Shown here: piece by piece, positions 1 through 9,799 of the stretch
How the letters are laid out: the number at the start of each line of letters is the position of its first letter
Numbering within the stretch: the first letter of the stretch is position 1
The notes under the pieces: model-generated
The model's input: the letters and a program-made list of their open reading frames with translations, nothing else
The model's database searches: none
What the model was told of the DNA's origin: nothing
Translations under genes and position numbers: made by a program
NCBI GenBank assembly: GCA_002842205.1
Contig: PHCI01000006.1
Location: 1 to 64,000 of the forward strand
Direction: 5' to 3'
Origin: Betaproteobacteria bacterium HGW-Betaproteobacteria-3
Lineage (GTDB): Bacteria; Pseudomonadota; Gammaproteobacteria; Burkholderiales; Burkholderiaceae_C
Length of the DNA stretch: 64,000 bases

Positions 1-76
1 TGCAGGAAAAAGGTTGAATCAGCCGGCGAAACCGCCACCGTCCAGAAACGCCAGCTCGGCCGCCGTGCTGGCGCGC
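1..76 (-). repeat. left copy of a direct repeat of at least 76 bp (DUF924 3' end)
   Basis: Bases 1-76 are identical to 2153-2228, covering the last 19 codons of the DUF924 reading frame, its TGA stop (complement of 19-21) and 18 bases beyond. The match may extend left of the window. Confidence 0.95.
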
Positions 77-99
77 CCGAGCACGGCGTTGCGGTGCGG
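1..99 (-). pseudogene. 3' fragment of a DUF924 gene
   Basis: The complement of 99-22 encodes PHRNAVLGRASTAAELAFL followed by DGGGFAG and a stop. This is the typical C-terminal end of DUF924 proteins, whose consensus contains RFGRFPHRN. Upstream of the Pro codon (97-99) homology stops and unrelated sequence begins, so only the gene's tail is here. Compared with the full gene at 2171-2815 this fragment carries 21 extra bases (76-96, codons HRNAVLG) that the full gene lacks. Confidence 0.75.
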
Positions 100-312
100 T
101 CTTCGGCGCAGAGCCCAAGCCGCTTGACCTTGTTCTGCCAGGTACCGAGCACGGCTTGGAGTCGGGCCCGGTCTTGCTGGGTCTGCTGATCGGCGAGTAG
201 CGATCTCCTCAGTGCAGCTCGCTAGTGAGATTGAATGCATTTTGTTAGTGCGTTACAATTCAAGTAACTAGTCAAATTCGTTGCAACTCTTTAGTGAAAT
301 AGCCCCCCCCCG
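100..312 (+). promoter_or_regulatory. fic upstream region: promoter and four 23-bp-phased elements
   Basis: A good sigma70-type promoter is visible: -35 TTGAAT (231-236), a 17-bp spacer, and -10 TACAAT (254-259). A YTAGTS hexamer recurs at 222, 245, 268 and 291, exactly every 23 bp; the first three units also share (A/T)T(G/T)CA at the same internal offset. Shorter symmetric motifs are GTTAC/GTAAC (252-256, 264-268) and GTTGCAAC (280-287). A run of nine C (303-311) takes the place of a Shine-Dalgarno sequence directly before the ATG. Sequence from 100 to about 220 shows no recognisable gene. Confidence 0.55.
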
Positions 313-1911
313 ATGGCAACTCCAAACGCGCTACTGGCCAAGTCCCTGACGGTCCTGGCGGATATCCAGAAGGCAGGAAAGCACGTCGTACGCGGTGCCG
401 AACTACCGCGCATGGACCGCGTACGACTCCTGAAGGCTGGCTTCCTTGATGAGGTGGTGCGGGGCTGGTACCTGCCCTCCCGCCCCGACGCCCAGCCAGG
501 AGGCTCGGCCGCCTGGTTCGCTGGGATGCGCGAGTTCGTCACAGGTTATTGTGAAGAGCGGTTCGGAACCAACTGGCATGTCTCTCCTGACCAATCTTTG
601 ATGCTTCTGACCGGAGAGCGCACGCTGCCGAAGCAACTGCAGGTTTGGGCACCGGCGGCGAACAACCAACGCATGGCGCTGCCTCATGAGTCCTCGCTCT
701 TTCTTTATCGGGCGCCACGGCTGTGTGAATCCGAAGCGTCCGCGGATGCCGCAGGGCTGCGCCTCGCCACGTTGCCGGCCGCGCTCGTGGCCGTCGGCCC
801 GGCGTTCTTCACCCAGCAGCCCCTGGCGGCCCGAATAGCCTTGGCGAGCATCGAAGACGTTTCAGCATTGCTCAGGCCTTTGCTCGATGGCGGCCATGTT
901 CACATTGCAGGACGCCTGGCGGGGGGGATGCGTGCAATTGGACGAGTAGAGACCGCTAACGAGATTGTGGAGACCATGCGTGCGGCGCAGATGGAGGTCC
1001 AGGAGGCTCAGCCGTTCGAGGTCGCACTGACGCCGGGTCCCGCTGGACGTCCGGAGTCTCCGTACGTCCACCGGATGCGGCTGATGTGGCAGCAGATGCG
1101 GCAGCACGTGATGGAGGAATTCCCGGCGCCAGCCGAGGTGCCTTCAGACGTCGCTGCCACGCTTGCACAAGTCGAAGAACGATACGTCGCGGATGCCTAC
1201 CACTCACTCTCCATTGAGGGCTATCGAGTCACGCCGGAACTCATCGAGAAGGTGCGAAACGGCCAGTGGCAACCCGACGGGGAAGATGCAAAGACGCGAG
1301 ACGCGATGGCAGCCAAGGGGTACTTCGAAGCCCATATCAGGGTCAAAGACTACATCGCCTCAGTCATCGCCGCCAAGCCAGACAAGTGGCCCTTGCATGA
1401 GGCCGTGACATCCTGGTATCGAGCTCTATTCAGCCCAAGTGTCACGGCGGGCATCCTGAAGGCATCCGACTTGGCCGGATGGCGAAACGACCAGGTCTTC
1501 ATTCGAGGCGCGCTGCATGTGCCGCTTTCAAAGGAGGCTGTACGCGAATGCATGCCAGTGTTCTTCGAATTGCTGGCAGTCGAACCGCATCCCGCAGCCC
1601 GGGCGGTGCTCGGTCACTTCTTCTTCGTTTACATCCACCCATATAGGGACGGCAACGGCCGCCTGGCGCGATTCATCTTCAACGCGATGCTGGTGACGGG
1701 TGGATATGTGTGGACAATCGTGCCATTTGAGCAAAGAAAGCCGTACATGGCTGGCTTGGAGCAAGCCAGTTCCCATGGCAACGTCAAGCCATTGGCGAAG
1801 TTCTTTGCCGACTTGGTTCGAGACCAATCCAGGCACCCGCTGCCTCGGCCTAAAGGCGGACTGCCAGGCCCCGGGGCAGGCGGCGCGACGCCTCCTGTCG
1901 GCTCATCGTGA
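313..1911 (+). CDS. Fic family protein with AbiEi-like N-terminal domain
   Basis: A 532-residue Fic-domain protein, predicted to transfer AMP (or another nucleotide monophosphate) onto a hydroxyl of a target protein. The Fic motif HPYRDGNGRLAR is complete at residues 442-453, with catalytic His442 and the Asp/Gly/Asn/Gly/Arg phosphate-binding residues. An inhibitory helix motif S-L-S-I-E-G at 298-303 precedes it, so this looks like a class II Fic protein with self-contained autoinhibition, and no antitoxin gene is needed or seen next to it. The first ~110 residues contain RVRLLKAGFL and RGWYLP, resembling the winged-helix domain of AbiEi-type antitoxins and regulators, which suggests DNA binding and autoregulation. 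Base composition is visibly less GC-rich than the neighbours. The start is the ATG at 313, directly after a nine-C tract. Function as a toxin, defence factor or regulator is inference. Confidence 0.9.
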   Translation: MATPNALLAKSLTVLADIQKAGKHVVRGAELPRMDRVRLLKAGFLDEVVRGWYLPSRPDAQPGGSAAWFAGMREFVTGYCEERFGTNWHVSPDQSLMLLTGERTLPKQLQVWAPAANNQRMALPHESSLFLYRAPRLCESEASADAAGLRLATLPAALVAVGPAFFTQQPLAARIALASIEDVSALLRPLLDGGHVHIAGRLAGGMRAIGRVETANEIVETMRAAQMEVQEAQPFEVALTPGPAGRPESPYVHRMRLMWQQMRQHVMEEFPAPAEVPSDVAATLAQVEERYVADAYHSLSIEGYRVTPELIEKVRNGQWQPDGEDAKTRDAMAAKGYFEAHIRVKDYIASVIAAKPDKWPLHEAVTSWYRALFSPSVTAGILKASDLAGWRNDQVFIRGALHVPLSKEAVRECMPVFFELLAVEPHPAARAVLGHFFFVYIHPYRDGNGRLARFIFNAMLVTGGYVWTIVPFEQRKPYMAGLEQASSHGNVKPLAKFFADLVRDQSRHPLPRPKGGLPGPGAGGATPPVGSS

Positions 1912-2152
1912 CGGACGTGGTCAGAGATTCTCCCGGCAAAAAAAGAACCGCATCCGCTAGCGCTGCTGCGGCATCGAATCACTGCGCCAACACTTCAAGC
2001 CAACGCCTGGCCGAAGGAGCGGCCGGCCAAACAAGCCCCCGCCTGCGCCTTCGGGCGCCGTTCTTCATGGATGAGCGGGTTGCATTCACTTTGATAAAAG
2101 TAGCAAACAATGACCATTTGACGGGGGATAATGGCCGATTTTGCTTTAAAAA
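1912..2152. other. intergenic region between fic and the right repeat copy
   Basis: I see no convincing gene here. An open frame from 1908 runs antisense through the DUF924 gene and is treated as a shadow. The right part (2093-2142) is a copy of the dispersed repeat found elsewhere in the window, so this flank looks host-like rather than cassette-specific. Confidence 0.5.
2093..2142 (+). repeat. dispersed ~45-bp repeat, copy 1
   Basis: Reads TAGCAAACAATGACCATTTG then ACGGGGGATAATGGCCGATTTT. It belongs to the family with core TAGC-A-AACAATGACC, a GGGGG block and a (A)AGGCCAATTT end. Located just downstream of the DUF924 gene and next to the right repeat copy. Confidence 0.75.
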
Positions 2153-2228
2153 TGCAGGAAAAAGGTTGAATCAGCCGGCGAAACCGCCACCGTCCAGAAA
2201 CGCCAGCTCGGCCGCCGTGCTGGCGCGC
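2153..2228 (-). repeat. right copy of the direct repeat of at least 76 bp
   Basis: Identical to 1-76. It covers the last codons and stop of the DUF924 gene at 2171-2815 plus 18 bases beyond the stop. Confidence 0.95.
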
Positions 2229-2815
2229 GGAAAGCGGCCGAAGCGCGCGACGATGTCGTGGTGCTCGCGGGCGTGGCGCGTGGCGTCGCGGGCATCCATG
2301 CGACTGGCGCCACGCGCCACTTGCGCACCTTCCCCGCCGGTCGAGCCCGCCGCTTGCCCTGCGTCCTGCGCGTTTTCGGCGGCCAGCGCCGCGTACAGCG
2401 CCAGCGACCGCGCCTGGTCGGCCAGCGCCTCCGAGTGCATGAACGGCAGGTAGAAAAACTGGCGCAGCGCGGCGGGCACGGCACGGTCGTGGCCCGCGCG
2501 GATGGCGGCGTCGGCCACGGCGCGGGCCTGGGCGTCGGTGGCGAACATGCGCGGCGTCTGGCGAAAGGCATTGCGCGGGAACTGGTCGAGCAGGATCAGC
2601 AGCGCCAGGCTGCCGCTGGCGTGGCGGGCCCAGGCGTCGCACTCGCCCCGTGCCGCGGCTTCGTGGACGGCGAGGAAGCGCTCGCGCAGGGCCTCGTCAA
2701 ACGTGCTGTCTTTGCGAAACCAGCGTCGGGGGCCGGCAGCCTGCCAGAAGGCCACGATGTCCTGGGGCTGCGCGCACGTTGACGGGTGCGGGGATGGGGT
2801 GTTGTTTGCTTTCAT
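2171..2815 (-). CDS. DUF924 family protein, C-terminus altered
   Basis: A 214-residue member of the DUF924 family (function unknown, predicted soluble alpha-helical). Recognisable family blocks are WFRKDSTFDEALRERF near the N-terminus, LLDQFPRNAFR in the middle, FFYLPFMHSE, and HHDIVARFGRFP near the end. The family normally continues RFGRFPHRNAVLGR; here the seven codons HRNAVLG are absent and FGRFP joins directly to RASTAAEL, exactly where the duplicated 76-bp tail begins. The protein is therefore probably a junction product of the cassette insertion and may be impaired. The start is taken as the ATG at 2815; the longer frame begins at a TTG inside a dispersed repeat. Confidence 0.85.
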   Translation of the reverse strand: MKANNTPSPHPSTCAQPQDIVAFWQAAGPRRWFRKDSTFDEALRERFLAVHEAAARGECDAWARHASGSLALLILLDQFPRNAFRQTPRMFATDAQARAVADAAIRAGHDRAVPAALRQFFYLPFMHSEALADQARSLALYAALAAENAQDAGQAAGSTGGEGAQVARGASRMDARDATRHAREHHDIVARFGRFPRASTAAELAFLDGGGFAG

Positions 2816-2862
2816 ATCAATAGCTGACAATAACCATTTGGCGGGGGCTTAAGGCCAATTTC
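2815..2862 (+). repeat. dispersed ~45-bp repeat, copy 2
   Basis: Reads AATAGCTGACAATAACCATT followed by TGGCGGGGGCTTAAGGCCAATTT, a close match to copies 1 and 3. It sits immediately upstream of the DUF924 start codon. Confidence 0.8.
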
Positions 2863-3100
2863 ATTCATATTTTGTGGGTGGGGCCGTTTCTGGGCGGGCG
2901 GCGTCCATTTCGCGGATCAGCGCCCGCGCCGCGTCGCCCTCGGGGATGGGCGGCACCGGCGGGCGGTGGGGTTTGCATCTTAAACAGCGGGGCTGGCGTG
3001 CACAGTGCGGGCGTGAAAGTCGTGAGCCCACCGGAGTACCCCTGAGGCCCGCGTGCCAGGCCCCGAAACCCTAAAATGAAAGGTTGTTCCCAAGGCCCCC
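2863..3100. other. intergenic region before ygiQ
   Basis: No gene can be supported. On the minus strand an open frame ending at 2861 reads IPEGDAARALIREMDAARPE close to its stop, which has the look of a genuine C-terminal tail, but no start or family is recognisable upstream. It could be a gene remnant. The region should also hold the ygiQ promoter. Confidence 0.35.
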
Positions 3101-5536
<2,436 letters not shown>

Positions 5537-5821
5537 GACTGTTCTGGCTGCTGGAAGCGGGCCGTTGCGTTTGACCTCATGCCGAGTGAGGTTTTTTTTG
5601 CACACGTTGTCACGGAAAGTCCAACGGCGTAGCGCAAACCTCTGGCGTACTACATTGGGACTAGGTATTCTCCCGGTGTCGTTACATAAAAAGACAAATT
5701 GGCCGAAGAACAGGATGTTCATGGTCTGCACGCCACCGCTGCGAACAGCGATCACCGGGGCGTAAGGGCAGGGCTCATCCGCAGAATCAACAGGGTGCGT
5801 TGCGCCCAAGAGGGTACAGAC
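5537..5821. other. intergenic region, leader of the pil-chp operon
   Basis: About 285 bp without a supportable gene. The frame of the next gene is open back to 5699, but the conserved-looking start is at 5822. This stretch should carry the promoter of the Pil-Chp operon; I could not identify -35/-10 boxes with confidence. Confidence 0.4.
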
Positions 5822-6781
5822 ATGGTTAACTTTCTGATGCAAAGCAGTGTGGTGGAAGCGGGCAACAGCGTTCCGTCTTCAGTCTCACAGCCAGCGCCCC
5901 TGGAGACTGCGCCGCCCGAAGGCGTGCAAACGCTCAAACTCATGGCGATGGGCCTCACGGCCATGGAGCAGCGGCTGCTCGAAGGCACGGTCAAGGTGTC
6001 GCAGCGGCGCAACCCCCGGCTGGTCATGCTCAACGTCAATCAGGCCATGGACGCCGACGTGCTGATTCTCAACGCCCGAGACGCTGGCGCCAACCAGTGG
6101 GCCCAGAAAAACGCCTGGATCAGCGGCAAGGCGGTGATCTGGGTCGAGGGCGCCGATGTTCCCAAGGGGCATACCATCGCGCGCCGGCCGGTTCAATGGC
6201 CTATCTTGCCCATGCTGTTGGCGCGCGCGCTGGAAAACGGCCCCGGCGCAGCGGTCAAAAAAGCGGCCCTTGCGGCGGGCAGCGCCGCAGGCCCGGCCAA
6301 AGACCCCGGTGCAGTGGCGCCGGTGGCACTGCGGGCGCACCAGTCGGTGCTGGTGGTGGACGACAGCCTTGCGGTGCGGGCGCACCTGCGTTCGCAACTG
6401 GAATTGCGCGGTTTCGTGGTGACCGATGCCGACAGCGTGCAGACGGCCATGGGCAAGGTGACGACGCAGACCTTCGATTGCGTGCTGATGGACGTGCTGA
6501 TGCCCGGCGCAGACGGCTACGAAGGCTGCCGCCAGATCAAGGCGCGCCAGCGCAGCGGACGCACGCTGCCGGTGATCATGCTGACCAGCAAGACCTCACC
6601 GTTTGACCGCATTCGTGGCAAGATGGCCGGCTGCGACGCCTACCTCACCAAGCCGGTGGACCCCGAACAGCTCTACGAGGTGCTGACGCAGCAGCTGCAG
6701 GCGGCTCAGGCCACCAGCGGTACATCCCGTTCAACGTCTTCGGGCGGTGCCAGCACGGTGGGGCTCACACGTCCTGCCTGA
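5822..6781 (+). CDS. PilG-like response regulator with N-terminal extension
   Basis: A 319-residue protein: an unrecognised N-terminal domain (about 1-140), an Ala/Pro-rich linker, and a C-terminal CheY-like receiver (about 175-295). The receiver has the acidic pair Asp180/Asp181, phospho-acceptor Asp224 (LMDVLMPG), the Thr/Ser switch in MLTSKTS and Lys277 (YLTKPV), so it should be phosphorylated by the ChpA kinase encoded downstream. Position at the head of the operon matches PilG, the regulator that promotes pilus extension, but classical PilG is only ~130 residues, so the N-terminal domain is an addition. The start at 5822 follows a GAGGG ribosome-binding site; the frame is open further upstream to 5699. 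Confidence 0.8.
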   Translation: MVNFLMQSSVVEAGNSVPSSVSQPAPLETAPPEGVQTLKLMAMGLTAMEQRLLEGTVKVSQRRNPRLVMLNVNQAMDADVLILNARDAGANQWAQKNAWISGKAVIWVEGADVPKGHTIARRPVQWPILPMLLARALENGPGAAVKKAALAAGSAAGPAKDPGAVAPVALRAHQSVLVVDDSLAVRAHLRSQLELRGFVVTDADSVQTAMGKVTTQTFDCVLMDVLMPGADGYEGCRQIKARQRSGRTLPVIMLTSKTSPFDRIRGKMAGCDAYLTKPVDPEQLYEVLTQQLQAAQATSGTSRSTSSGGASTVGLTRPA

Positions 6782-6888
6782 TTTTTGAACCCTGCCATTT
6801 GAATGTTCTGCGTTACCTGAACTGAGCCGTGGCGTATGCCGACGGGATCGGCAACGCAGCAATGCGCACGGAATTGGAGCCTTGACCC

Positions 6889-7245
6889 ATGATTCAAAAC
6901 ATACTGATCGTTGACGACAGTGCGACCGACCGCAATTTCCTTGAACAGCTTCTGCGCAAGGCGGGCTACGGGGTTTCGACCGCACTGAACGGCTCTCTGG
7001 CGCTGCAACAGGTCCAGCAAAGTCGGCCTGACGCCATCCTCATGGATGTCAACATGCCGGAGATGGACGGCTTTGCCGCCACTCGAAAACTCAAGTCCGA
7101 CGAGCGCACCAAAAGCATTCCGGTGTATTTTGTAACGGGCAAGAACCAGAAGGCCGACATGGCCTGGGCTCAGATGTTGGGTGCCCGTGGCTATGTGACC
7201 AAGCCCTACAGCGAAGCACAGATTCTTGAGCTTTTCAAAGGCTGA
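6889..7245 (+). CDS. pilH: PilH-type CheY-like response regulator
   Basis: A 118-residue stand-alone receiver domain. Residues Asp9/Asp10, phospho-acceptor Asp53 (LMDVNMPEMDG), Thr83 and Lys105 are all in place. It follows the PilG-like gene by 107 bp and precedes a CheW gene by 3 bp, matching pilGHI order. In Pil-Chp systems PilH acts as the second output or a phosphate sink that favours pilus retraction. Confidence 0.88.
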   Translation: MIQNILIVDDSATDRNFLEQLLRKAGYGVSTALNGSLALQQVQQSRPDAILMDVNMPEMDGFAATRKLKSDERTKSIPVYFVTGKNQKADMAWAQMLGARGYVTKPYSEAQILELFKG

Positions 7246-7248
7246 TGG

Positions 7249-7800
7249 ATGTTTGGCGTGGCGATGGACACTGCCCCCCACTTCACTTCGCCAACCAAGG
7301 CCCTGCTTGCAGGGTTTGTTTTTGAGGAACCCGCGAGTGCGGCAACCCAGGACACGTTGGCGCGCAATGAACGTCTCGGGTTTCGCTGCGGCGGGCTGGG
7401 CCTGATGGTCCGCTACGAGGAGGGGAGCGAACTTTCCGAATTGCCTGCCGTGCACCGCCTGCCTAACAGTCCGGCGTGGTTTTCCGGAATCGTCAATCTG
7501 CACGGCCGACTGATGCCGGTGTTTGACCTGCCCCGACTTTTGGGGACGAACCTGTCCAGTCAAACCCGGCCGTTTCTGATGATTCTGGGGCATGACACCT
7601 CGGCGGTGGGCGTCCTCATCGACGATTTGCCGCGGCGCCTGCAATGGGATTCGCAGTGCGTGGTGTCGCACGACGGCCTTTCGGCCGAAGCGGTGCAGGT
7701 GCTGGGGCGAGCGGTCGAAATCGATGGGCAGGTCTGGTTCGAACTGGAGCCCGCCTACCTGCGCCGCCGCCTGGAAAAACTTCTGGGGGCCGACGCTTGA
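7249..7800 (+). CDS. pilI: PilI, CheW-like coupling protein
   Basis: A 183-residue CheW-domain protein that would couple the PilJ receptor to the ChpA kinase. The CheW fold is seen in [16 protein letters not shown] and [11 protein letters not shown]. The start ATG at 7249 lies 3 bp after the pilH stop; a second ATG is at 7264. The ~45-residue N-terminal extension before the CheW domain is typical of PilI. Confidence 0.85.
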   Translation: MFGVAMDTAPHFTSPTKALLAGFVFEEPASAATQDTLARNERLGFRCGGLGLMVRYEEGSELSELPAVHRLPNSPAWFSGIVNLHGRLMPVFDLPRLLGTNLSSQTRPFLMILGHDTSAVGVLIDDLPRRLQWDSQCVVSHDGLSAEAVQVLGRAVEIDGQVWFELEPAYLRRRLEKLLGADA

Positions 7801-7897
7801 TGCGCTCTTTTTCGGCTTGCCTCGGTGGGCACAGTCTTGTGGTTGCCAGTTTCCCGGCACATGCAGCGGAACCTTTCTGTTTGGGTTGGAGTTTTCA

Positions 7898-9757
7898 ATG
7901 AAGTCGTTCAATATTTTTCGCCTCTTGGGCCGTATCAGGATCGGGCGGCGCCTGGGGCTCGGGTTTGGCCTGATCCTCGTGCTGATGCTGGCGCTGATCG
8001 CGCTGGTGGAATACCGCATGTCCCAGATCGAGCAACACACAGAGGACGTGTTCAAGGAAAACGTGGGCGCGCTCGGCTACCTGGAGCGCATGTCGGACTC
8101 GGTCTACATTGTGGCGAACGCGACGCGGTCCCTGCTGCTGCTCAAGAGCGACGCTGAGGTTGTGGCGGCAGAGCGCGAGAAGATTGTGGGTGCGCTGGAT
8201 CAATACGACGGTGCATTCAAGGCGGTTTCGACGCTGACGGCATCAGCGGAAGTCGAGGCCATCCTGCGCAGCATGAGCGAGGAACGCAGCAAGTTTGGCG
8301 CCATCAACCAGCGGGTGCTTTCGCTCCTTGACCAAAAAAATACCGACGAGGCGGCGGCGATCCTGGGCAAGGAGCAAATGCCCGTCGAAGAAGCCTGGCA
8401 GGAGCAGATCGACACCTTTGCGTTTATGCAGCACAAGCAATCCGAAGCGGCCAAGGCGGACATCGACCGGCAGCTTTCGGCCTCCAAGAAATTCAACGTG
8501 GGCACGGGGGCTGTATTGGTGGCGCTGGCGGCCACACTGGCTTTCGTCATTGCGCGAAGCATTACCTCGCCCATTGGGGAGTTGCAGCGCGCGATTCAGC
8601 GGGTGCAGGACGGTGGCACGCTGGACGCGCTGGCCACCATCGAGACCCGCGATGAAATGGCCGACATGGGCGTGGCGGTGAATCTGCTGCTGCAGGAGCA
8701 GATTGCCGCGCGCGACAAGATCGAAGCCGAGCGGCGCCAGGCCGAGGCCGAAAACGAGCGACTCAACAATTCCGTGATTGCCATTTTGCAGGCGGTGCAC
8801 CAGTTGTCCCAGCGCGATCTGACGGTGCGCGTGGCCGTCACCGAGGACATCATTGGCACGGTGTCGGACTCCATCAACCAACTCACCGACGAAACTGTCA
8901 AGGTGCTGATGGACGTGCACCGCATCGCGGGGCAGGTGGCCGAGGGCTCCAGCAATGTCCGCTCGCAAGCGCAGCTGGTTTCCACCACGGCTGACGCCGA
9001 GCGCAAGCGCGTGGGCCAGATGATCGACTCGCTCAACGACACCACACAGTCCATCAACCAGGTCGCGGCCATGGTGGAGCAGTCCAACACCTCGGCCGTC
9101 CAGGCCACGCAGGTGACTGACCTCGCGCTCGATACCGTGACCGCCGCAGTCAAGGGCATGGAGGCCATCCGCGAAACGATCGCAGAAACCGAAAAGCGGA
9201 TCAAGCGGCTTGGCGAGCGCTCGCAGGAGATCTCCGGCATCGTCAACCTCATCAACACCATTTCGGAGCGGACCCACGTGCTGGCGCTCAATGCTTCCAT
9301 GCAGGCGGCGGTGGCCGGCGAGGCTGGTCGCGGTTTTGCCGTGGTGGCCGAAGAGGTGCAGCGACTGGCCGAGAGTTCGCGTAACGCCACCCAGCAAATT
9401 GCCACGCTGGTGAGCAATATCCAGATTGAAACCAACGAAACCATCAGCACGGTCAACCGGACGATCGGGCAGGTGGTTCAGGGTTCCGAGCAGGCGCAGA
9501 AAGCCGGCGACCAGATGCGTCGCACGCAGCAATTCACTGCCGAGCTTGTGGCCCAGATTCAGCGCATTGCCGAGGCATCTTCAGAGCAGCGCGCCAAGTC
9601 GGGCACCTTGCTGTCGTCGGTGCAGATCATGGGGGAGAGTGCGGACCGTACCGCCCTGCAAATCGAAGCGCAGAACCAGGAAACCGAGTCGCTGCTGGCA
9701 TCGGCACGCCGTCTGGTGGATTCCGTGAGCGTATTCAAACTGCCCAAATCGGTTTGA
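7898..9757 (+). CDS. pilJ: PilJ, methyl-accepting chemotaxis-type transducer
   Basis: A 619-residue inner-membrane chemoreceptor of the Pil-Chp system. The order is a short cytoplasmic N-terminus, TM1 (about 19-37), a mostly helical periplasmic sensor region (about 38-200), TM2 (about 202-222), HAMP, and a long cytoplasmic coiled-coil signalling domain with the conserved hairpin around residues 457-490 ([27 protein letters not shown]). The ATG at 7898 has a GGAG ribosome-binding site six bases upstream; an open frame back to 7592 overlaps pilI and is rejected. It would sense pilus-surface contact and control the ChpA kinase. Confidence 0.92.
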   Translation: MKSFNIFRLLGRIRIGRRLGLGFGLILVLMLALIALVEYRMSQIEQHTEDVFKENVGALGYLERMSDSVYIVANATRSLLLLKSDAEVVAAEREKIVGALDQYDGAFKAVSTLTASAEVEAILRSMSEERSKFGAINQRVLSLLDQKNTDEAAAILGKEQMPVEEAWQEQIDTFAFMQHKQSEAAKADIDRQLSASKKFNVGTGAVLVALAATLAFVIARSITSPIGELQRAIQRVQDGGTLDALATIETRDEMADMGVAVNLLLQEQIAARDKIEAERRQAEAENERLNNSVIAILQAVHQLSQRDLTVRVAVTEDIIGTVSDSINQLTDETVKVLMDVHRIAGQVAEGSSNVRSQAQLVSTTADAERKRVGQMIDSLNDTTQSINQVAAMVEQSNTSAVQATQVTDLALDTVTAAVKGMEAIRETIAETEKRIKRLGERSQEISGIVNLINTISERTHVLALNASMQAAVAGEAGRGFAVVAEEVQRLAESSRNATQQIATLVSNIQIETNETISTVNRTIGQVVQGSEQAQKAGDQMRRTQQFTAELVAQIQRIAEASSEQRAKSGTLLSSVQIMGESADRTALQIEAQNQETESLLASARRLVDSVSVFKLPKSV

Positions 9758-9799
9758 CGCCTTTTCCCGATCTCCCGACCCGCCAACGAACGACCGACC

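Larger units (their letters stand above)
1..2228. mobile_element. putative inserted cassette carrying a Fic gene, bracketed by direct repeats
   Basis: The segment lies between two identical copies of the 3' end of a DUF924 gene (1-76 and 2153-2228). It holds a single cargo gene for a Fic protein and a lower-GC promoter region. No integrase, transposase or tRNA target is visible inside the window, so the mechanism is unknown. It could be a small site-specific insertion that re-created the target gene's 3' end, or the relic of a duplication. The left boundary may lie outside the window, because the repeat runs off its first base. Confidence 0.5.

Noticed and set aside
19-240. 73-codon minus-strand frame at the left edge as an intact gene
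   Set aside because: Only its last ~26 codons are homologous to DUF924; the rest is unrelated sequence joined at the cassette boundary, so it is treated as a gene fragment.
1908-2453. 181-codon plus-strand frame after fic
   Set aside because: It crosses the dispersed repeat and the direct repeat and is antisense to the DUF924 gene; no ribosome-binding site or family.
8243-9532. 429-codon minus-strand frame
   Set aside because: Antisense to pilJ, a clear chemoreceptor gene.
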